A DNA stretch of 11,640 nucleotides from Pseudomonadota bacterium. GTDB lineage: Bacteria > Pseudomonadota > Alphaproteobacteria > Rhizobiales > Hyphomicrobiaceae. Below, one piece after another: positions 7,018 through 11,640 of the stretch; position 1 is the first letter of the stretch, and every line of letters starts with the position of its first letter. Where the stretch lies: contig JAKALI010000065.1 in NCBI GenBank assembly GCA_021813195.1, positions 1 through 11,640 of the forward strand, in the 5' to 3' direction. A model generated the notes under the pieces. The model searched no databases. It worked only from the letters and a program-made list of their open reading frames with translations, and was not told the origin of the DNA. Position numbers and translations under genes: made by a program.

Positions 7018-8334
7018 TTAAGCCGGGTGCGGATTTGCGCCATAGCCTGGGTTGAAACTCGGATGGCGCCGCCGCGTCTGAAGCTGTGCGATGGCATGCG
7101 TGGGGACCGCCTGTTGCACCACACGCGGATTGGCCAAAGCCCCGCCCATACCGATGAAGAAATAAAACAGTGCATGCGGTACATTCCAGAAATGGACCGT
7201 CGCGCCCAGGAGACAGAATGCGATGAGGGAGATCATCCACCCCATCGCCATGTGACGGCGCTCGGGATCACGTGCGCGCACACCGCGTTTGAGAACCCGT
7301 CGGGCCATGAGAATGATGCCAAGCGCCAAGAGCAAGAAGGCCGGGATGCCTGAGCGCATGGTCAGAACAAGCCAGAACGCATCGATGGTCGAGGAAACCA
7401 TCCACTGCGGTCGCTCCCAGTCGGCCAAACCAAGTCCGAGCCATGGGCTTGCCCAGACGTTCGTTAGTCCATGCTCCCAGATCAGCATGCGGTACAGTCC
7501 CGTCCAGGGATCGAATGTGGCGAGCGTGATGAGCAGCTGCAGCGGGGGGCGATGCGAGACGAACAGCACGCCGACATAGAGCCCCGCCAAGATTGCCACG
7601 GCGATATGGGTGCGCAGGTGAAATCCCCGTGTCGCCCGATCCCAAACCAACATGCCGATCTGGAGCAGCAGGCTCAGGATCGGTGCCGATGACAAGGAGA
7701 GCGCGGCGGCAAAGATCATCAGCGCCACGAACGCGTTGCGTCGGGAGGATACCGGTTCGGCCATATAGACCAGCGCCAGCATAGCGGCGCAGTAGGTGCC
7801 GAAATGGATCGGGTGGTCGAACGTGGATGCGGCACGCGCAAGACCTTGGCGGAATTCGACGGGCGGCATCGGCTCGCCGCCCAAGACGCTGCGCAGCAAC
7901 TCGTGAGTGAAGTAGCTGGCCGTGAGCGTATCAAGCAGCGCTACGACTGTGGCGATGGCAATAGACACAACAATGACACGCAGCGTGGCGATGAGCGTAT
8001 TGTGATCGCGAATCCATGCACGAGCGACGAGATAGCCGCCCAGGCTCTCCACAGCCCAAGAGCCTCCGAATGCCAATCCAGCCTCGCCGGCATGGTAGGT
8101 AAAAATGAGGATTTGCCAGAGCGCGAGCGCGAAGAACGGCGCATCGTACATCGCCAGCCGCGTGTCCGTGCGCGTCGTCAGCCGCCACAGCGCGAGGGGA
8201 ACCAGGAACAAGAACACCAAGCGATGAGGCGATAGTCTAAGATCACTGATCACGACCGAAAATTCGGTCGGACAGATAAAACTGGCGATGACCAATAGAA
8301 CCGGCAACGGTGTCGCGCGGAAGGCTTCTCTCAT
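7018..8334 (-). CDS. O-antigen ligase/Wzy-like polysaccharide polymerase
   Basis: This 438-residue protein has about ten or more hydrophobic segments and a large hydrophilic loop, the layout of Wzy polymerases and O-antigen ligases. The loop region contains ARAASTFDHPIHFGTY (residues 166-181), matching the R-x3-F-x-HP-x-x-x-G pattern of the O-antigen ligase-like family. A second motif, YRMLIWEHGL with SPWLGLGLADW (residues 281-306), matches the usual W-x-x-G-L-x-x-x-x-x-x-P-x-x-G-x-G pattern before the last helices. It would join lipid-linked repeat units in the periplasm, or transfer a polymer to an acceptor; sequence alone cannot separate the two. The basic tail (TRRRHPSFNPGYG) is probably cytoplasmic. 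It is the last visible gene of the leftward polysaccharide block, 59 bp after the sugar transferase gene, and it converges on the coiled-coil gene. The ATG has only a weak, distant GAGG. Confidence 0.8.
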   Translation of the reverse strand: MREAFRATPLPVLLVIASFICPTEFSVVISDLRLSPHRLVFLFLVPLALWRLTTRTDTRLAMYDAPFFALALWQILIFTYHAGEAGLAFGGSWAVESLGGYLVARAWIRDHNTLIATLRVIVVSIAIATVVALLDTLTASYFTHELLRSVLGGEPMPPVEFRQGLARAASTFDHPIHFGTYCAAMLALVYMAEPVSSRRNAFVALMIFAAALSLSSAPILSLLLQIGMLVWDRATRGFHLRTHIAVAILAGLYVGVLFVSHRPPLQLLITLATFDPWTGLYRMLIWEHGLTNVWASPWLGLGLADWERPQWMVSSTIDAFWLVLTMRSGIPAFLLLALGIILMARRVLKRGVRARDPERRHMAMGWMISLIAFCLLGATVHFWNVPHALFYFFIGMGGALANPRVVQQAVPTHAIAQLQTRRRHPSFNPGYGANPHPA

Positions 8335-8393
8335 GACGTCACTTAACCTCGCAGAGCGCCTTAAACCTCAACTGCTGCTCTGTGCGCGTGGGC

Positions 8394-9878
8394 TCAGTGC
8401 GCGTTGCGACCAGTGATGACAGCCCAAATCGTACCCACCAGGATCTGGAGATCCAAACCGAGCGACCAGTCGCGGATATATTGCAGGTCCGAGCTGACAC
8501 GGGCCTCGACGTGGCTGGCGCTGCGGGTCACGCCGCGATGTCCGCGCACCTGAGCCAGTCCCGTCAGACCTGGCTTTACCTGGTGACGGTGCGGATAGGT
8601 CGCCAGAATTGCCGCGAATTGGCGATCATGCTCAAGCAAGTGAGGACGGGGTCCTACGAGCGACATCTCGCCCTTGATTACATTGAAGAGCTGCGGAAGT
8701 TCGTCCAGGCTCGTGCGCCGCAGTATACGTCCCACGCGCGTAATGCGGGCGTCGCCGGGAGCCGCCTGCCGCGACTCATCGGTCGCGTCCGACACGTGCA
8801 TGGTACGAAATTTCAGCACCTCAAACGGGCGTTGATTGTACCCAGACCTCAGTTGGCGGAAGAGGACAGGTCCCGGCGAGTCGAGCCGAATGGCGAGCGC
8901 GATGATGGGAAACAGCGGGAGCGCGAGAATAAGCAGCAGCGTGCCAAGAATGATGTCCTCAGCGCGTTTGATGAGCGGGGACCAGCCACTTAAAGGCTTT
9001 TTTTTTACGTCCAAGAGACCGACCGAGCCAATGGCGGATACGTTGTGTGCCGGTCCGTCCTCGACGAGATCTGATGAGATGTGCGTGACGATGTGCAGGC
9101 TTGCGGGCAGCGCTTGAAGCTTCCGGGCGATGTGAGAGATGCGCTGATCAGCGGATTGGGGCAATGCGATTACGATGCGGTCGATTTCGTTGGCGCGCGC
9201 AACCTCGATCAGATCGTCGAGACGACCGGCCACGGCCAAGCCCTCTGGATTGAGACGGTCATCACCCATGCGGTCGTCGAAGACACCGATGAAGTGGATC
9301 CCGAGTTGTTTATTTGACAAATGCTCATGAACCCGGCGCGCAATCTGCCCGGCACCAAAAACAGCAACGCGCTCGTCGAAGTAACCGGCTTTTGTGAGAT
9401 GGGCAAACAACGGGTGCACGATGGCGCGGACGAGCAGCATCAGGGTGAAGCTGCCCGACAAGGCGACGCAGAACCAGATCCACAAATGGCCGTCCCGGAT
9501 GGCATGCGGCAGTCCCAATCCCATGAGCGCAAAGATCGTGGCCGCAAGCACGGCGAAGATGAGACCGGGCCTGAGGGGAAAATCATGCATCATGTCGGTG
9601 TCGTACATGCCATTCAGACGCAAGAACATATGCACAATCAAGCCTGCGGCGACACCTGCCTGCGTCAGGAGCATCCAGTCTGCGAGAATGCCGCCAGCCT
9701 GGGAGTAGATCAGGACGGGCAGGTAAAATCCCAGGACGATGGCCACCACATCGGCGACACCGACCAAGTCGGCGGCGATACGACGCGATAGACGGTAGCG
9801 GAAGTTGCGGGACGCAGCCGTTTTATTCCCAGCAGGGACGAGTTCGGATAATTGAGCTTCAGAATTCGAAATGGACAT
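8394..9878 (-). CDS. Polyprenyl-phosphate sugar-1-phosphate transferase, WcaJ/ExoY type
   Basis: This 494-residue membrane enzyme is the predicted initiator of exopolysaccharide synthesis, moving a hexose-1-phosphate from a nucleotide sugar (often UDP-glucose) to undecaprenyl phosphate. The N-terminal half has about four hydrophobic segments (roughly 38-58, 68-87, 103-123, 132-155). A Rossmann-like CoA-binding-type domain starts with VAVFGAGQIA (171-180). The C-terminal catalytic domain begins with a further hydrophobic segment after KRAED (304-308). Catalytic-domain motifs KFRTM (356-360), DELPQLFN (392-399), GPRP (409-412) and VKPGLTGLAQV (434-444) are intact. ATG 9878 is preferred over in-frame ATG 9953 because GGTGGAG lies 5 bp upstream and the extension reads as untranslated sequence. 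Nine consecutive adenines encode V-K-K-K at residues 291-294. The exact sugar cannot be read from the sequence. Confidence 0.92.
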   Translation of the reverse strand: MSISNSEAQLSELVPAGNKTAASRNFRYRLSRRIAADLVGVADVVAIVLGFYLPVLIYSQAGGILADWMLLTQAGVAAGLIVHMFLRLNGMYDTDMMHDFPLRPGLIFAVLAATIFALMGLGLPHAIRDGHLWIWFCVALSGSFTLMLLVRAIVHPLFAHLTKAGYFDERVAVFGAGQIARRVHEHLSNKQLGIHFIGVFDDRMGDDRLNPEGLAVAGRLDDLIEVARANEIDRIVIALPQSADQRISHIARKLQALPASLHIVTHISSDLVEDGPAHNVSAIGSVGLLDVKKKPLSGWSPLIKRAEDIILGTLLLILALPLFPIIALAIRLDSPGPVLFRQLRSGYNQRPFEVLKFRTMHVSDATDESRQAAPGDARITRVGRILRRTSLDELPQLFNVIKGEMSLVGPRPHLLEHDRQFAAILATYPHRHQVKPGLTGLAQVRGHRGVTRSASHVEARVSSDLQYIRDWSLGLDLQILVGTIWAVITGRNAH

Positions 9879-9906
9879 GACGGCTCCACCAACGCGTTCC
9901 AGGTCT

Positions 9907-10010
9907 AAAGTCCCTCTCCCGGACCTACACAAACTTTGAGGAAAGGCTGCCACAGCGCCCCTAATTTTTCATTGAATTGTCGCTATTAACTATCGGGAAA
10001 GAGGGACTTT
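9907..10010. repeat. 11-bp inverted repeat between co-polymerase and transferase genes
   Basis: AAAGTCCCTCT (9907-9917) is repeated exactly in inverted orientation as AGAGGGACTTT (10000-10010), with 82 bp between. The similarity continues into CCCG and CGGG with a two-base offset. The right arm touches the stop codon of the co-polymerase gene and the left arm lies about 29 bp before the transferase start. The centre is AT-richer than the surroundings (for example 9960-9993). It could be a paired operator, a long-range RNA hairpin between two genes of one transcript, or an attenuator. No T tract marks it as an intrinsic terminator. Confidence 0.6.
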
Positions 10011-11640
10011 TCACGCTGCACGCGGCATCCGCGTGCGCAGATCAGCGTGCCGGCTCATGTGCGCGCTCATGGCGTAGCCGTCTTCGAGCGCCTCTGGGGC
10101 GACTGAGACCACCACGACGCCTGCGATCTTGTCGTGGTTGCGCCCGAGTGTCGCCAGTGCCCGCTTCGCCAACTGCTTGGGCGTCTTGCGCCACGTCATG
10201 ACAAAGACGATCTGATCGGCGAAGTTCGCCAGGATGCGAGCGTCGACGACCGGAAGCAGCGGTGGGGAGTCGATGATGATGGTATCGAACTGGCGCTTAA
10301 GATCGGCGAGAACCTCGACCATGTGCTCCGAACCCAACAGCTCTGGGCGGGCCTGCTCGACGGGGGAGGGCCCGAAGGCTGGCAGGAAATGAAGACCGCT
10401 GGCGCTATCGCGCAAGACGGCTTGTTCGAGGGGCGCACGGTGCTGGAGGATATCAAGCAAGCCGAACCGGCGCTCCGGCGCGAGACTTCGTGTCAAGGGT
10501 GCGCGTCGCGTATCGCCATCCAACAAGAGTACCCGCTCGCCGGTCATGGCATAGTGATGGGCCAGGTTTGAGGCCAAGGCATCGGCCCCTTCACCTGGCA
10601 ACGCGGACGCTATCAGGATCACGCGCGAACGGGAGGGAGGCCGGCGAATGTCAATCTCGTGGCGCACGCCGCGCACGGCTTCAGCGTAGACACCGCGTGG
10701 ATCGGCCAAAACGCTGCGGATAACGCCAAGCCGGTTGCTGTGGCCGGGATGCGCAACTAAAAGTGGGAGCGATCCGATATGAGCGACCTCAAGCGCGCGT
10801 TCGACATCTTCGGGGCGGCTGACGCCGGGCGTTGCCAATTCCAGCGCGATGGCGAGCCCGACTGAGAATAGAAGACCGCCGATGAATGCAACAAGCACCC
10901 ACTGCTTGCGCTTCGGACCTGCGGGATAAAGTGGCACGTCGGCCTGCTCAATGATGCGAGCATCCGGCAGCTGCAAGTCCTGGATCTCAGAGGTCTGTTT
11001 GTAGCGCACGAGCATAGCCTCGAGCAGCTGCCGCGATGTGGCAGCCTCGCGCTCCAGTTCCGCGAGCCTCACACTCGCCTCTTTGGTGCCGCTTTCTTTT
11101 TCCTTCAGCGTCGTTAGCGTCTGGATGAGCTGCATTTCCCGGCGCTGCGCGATTTCGAATTCGTTGCGCAGATTGGCGACCAAGCGCGCTATTTCTGCCA
11201 GCAGCTGGCTTCTGGCCTCCTGGGCATCGGCGCGCGCCTTTTGCAATTCTGGGTGCAACGGGCCATAACGGGTCTCGACCTCGGCGAGGCGGCGCTGCAC
11301 GAGAGCCACCTGTTCGCGCAGAACGCGGACGGTATCGCTGCCCAACACGCCGCTGATGGTGGCCGTGCCGTCCGGCGCTGCCTGCAGTCGTTCGCCGAGT
11401 TCAAGGCGAGCCTTGGCTTCGGCTGTTGCGTTGCGCGCCAGCACGGCCTGCTCCATGATTCGGGCCAGCTCCTTTTCCGAAAGGATGTGGCCCTCTGAGT
11501 CGAAAATGCTGTTGTCGGATTTAAACTGCGCGACTTTGCGTTCTGCCTCGGAAACACGGTCTTTGAGTTCAGAGATTTTTTCTTCCAGAAGGCGCGTCGC
11601 GAAGCCAGCCGCGTGTTTCTTGCCGGATAACTGAGATCGG
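10011..11640 (-). CDS. Wzc/ExoP-like polysaccharide co-polymerase with degenerate P-loop (5' partial)
   Basis: The frame stays open to the right edge beyond the first in-frame ATG (11456), so about 543 C-terminal residues of a longer protein are visible. They comprise a long periplasmic coiled-coil region (about 11000-11639), the proline-containing motif VPLYPAGPKRK, a second transmembrane helix (about 10842-10901), and a cytoplasmic BY-kinase-like domain. This class-2 co-polymerase architecture controls chain length and export of exopolysaccharide. In the kinase domain Walker A' (LLLDGDTRRAP, 10497-10529) and Walker B (TIIIDSPP, 10260-10283) are present. Walker A reads LPGEGADALA instead of GEGKTT, so the nucleotide-binding lysine and the following threonine are gone (10578-10595). 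The C-terminus has one tyrosine rather than a tyrosine cluster. It is therefore probably not an active tyrosine kinase. It lies upstream of the transferase gene in the same direction. Confidence 0.9.
   Translation of the reverse strand, partial: RSQLSGKKHAAGFATRLLEEKISELKDRVSEAERKVAQFKSDNSIFDSEGHILSEKELARIMEQAVLARNATAEAKARLELGERLQAAPDGTATISGVLGSDTVRVLREQVALVQRRLAEVETRYGPLHPELQKARADAQEARSQLLAEIARLVANLRNEFEIAQRREMQLIQTLTTLKEKESGTKEASVRLAELEREAATSRQLLEAMLVRYKQTSEIQDLQLPDARIIEQADVPLYPAGPKRKQWVLVAFIGGLLFSVGLAIALELATPGVSRPEDVERALEVAHIGSLPLLVAHPGHSNRLGVIRSVLADPRGVYAEAVRGVRHEIDIRRPPSRSRVILIASALPGEGADALASNLAHHYAMTGERVLLLDGDTRRAPLTRSLAPERRFGLLDILQHRAPLEQAVLRDSASGLHFLPAFGPSPVEQARPELLGSEHMVEVLADLKRQFDTIIIDSPPLLPVVDARILANFADQIVFVMTWRKTPKQLAKRALATLGRNHDKIAGVVVVSVAPEALEDGYAMSAHMSRHADLRTRMPRAA

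Noticed and set aside
6573..7184. Minus-strand open frame bridging the 3' ends of the coiled-coil and polymerase genes
   Set aside because: It covers the convergent junction, overlaps two supported genes, is Ser/Arg/Ala-rich and has no family resemblance.
8343..8365. Two TTAA motifs upstream of the polymerase gene as a CtrA box
   Set aside because: They are 15 bp apart rather than 7, and neither has a partner at the right spacing.

Overview
The window is GC-rich chromosomal DNA, almost certainly from an alphaproteobacterium of the Hyphomicrobiales (Rhizobiales) type. The main markers are a ChpT histidine phosphotransferase, a DUF1134/EipA periplasmic protein and an alphaproteobacterial style Bax-inhibitor-1 protein. 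No tRNA, rRNA, insertion sequence, CRISPR array or phage gene was seen. Every gap between genes is shorter than 300 bp.

Left part (1-1962, + strand). The window opens inside the C-terminal part of an FtsX/YbbP-type ABC transporter permease. A seven-helix Bax inhibitor-1/YccA family protein follows and ends in a strong intrinsic terminator (1935-1962).

Signalling block (2002-3187, - strand). chpT lies upstream of a stand-alone CheY-like receiver gene. ChpT is the phosphotransfer hub that, in known relatives, passes phosphate from CckA to the cell-cycle regulators CtrA and CpdR. The 163-bp gap between the two genes holds a one-mismatch CtrA-type site.

Central + strand block (3452-6939). It holds cysQ (3'(2'),5'-bisphosphate nucleotidase), eipA with a signal peptide, a long Tyr/Gly/Pro-rich linker and a DUF1134 domain, and a membrane-anchored coiled-coil protein of unknown function. 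A one-mismatch CtrA box (TTGA-N7-TTAAC) lies 45 bp upstream of the eipA start. Brucella eipA is known to be activated directly by CtrA, so the phosphorelay component and a probable CtrA target sit side by side.

Right part (7018-11640, - strand). This is an exopolysaccharide cluster transcribed leftward. In order of transcription it has a Wzc/ExoP-like polysaccharide co-polymerase (5' end outside the window), a WcaJ/ExoY-like polyprenyl-phosphate sugar-1-phosphate transferase, and a Wzy/O-antigen-ligase-like membrane protein. Together they would load the first sugar on the lipid carrier, polymerise the repeat units and control chain length. The co-polymerase's C-terminal kinase-like domain has lost the Walker A lysine and threonine (GEG-ADA instead of GEG-KTT) while keeping Walker A' and Walker B. 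An exact 11-bp inverted repeat with an 82-bp AT-richer centre lies between this gene and the transferase gene.

I saw no clearly new multi-gene system. The best leads are the CtrA-type sites beside chpT and eipA, the degenerate P-loop in the co-polymerase, the receiver paired with ChpT, and the uncharacterised coiled-coil protein.
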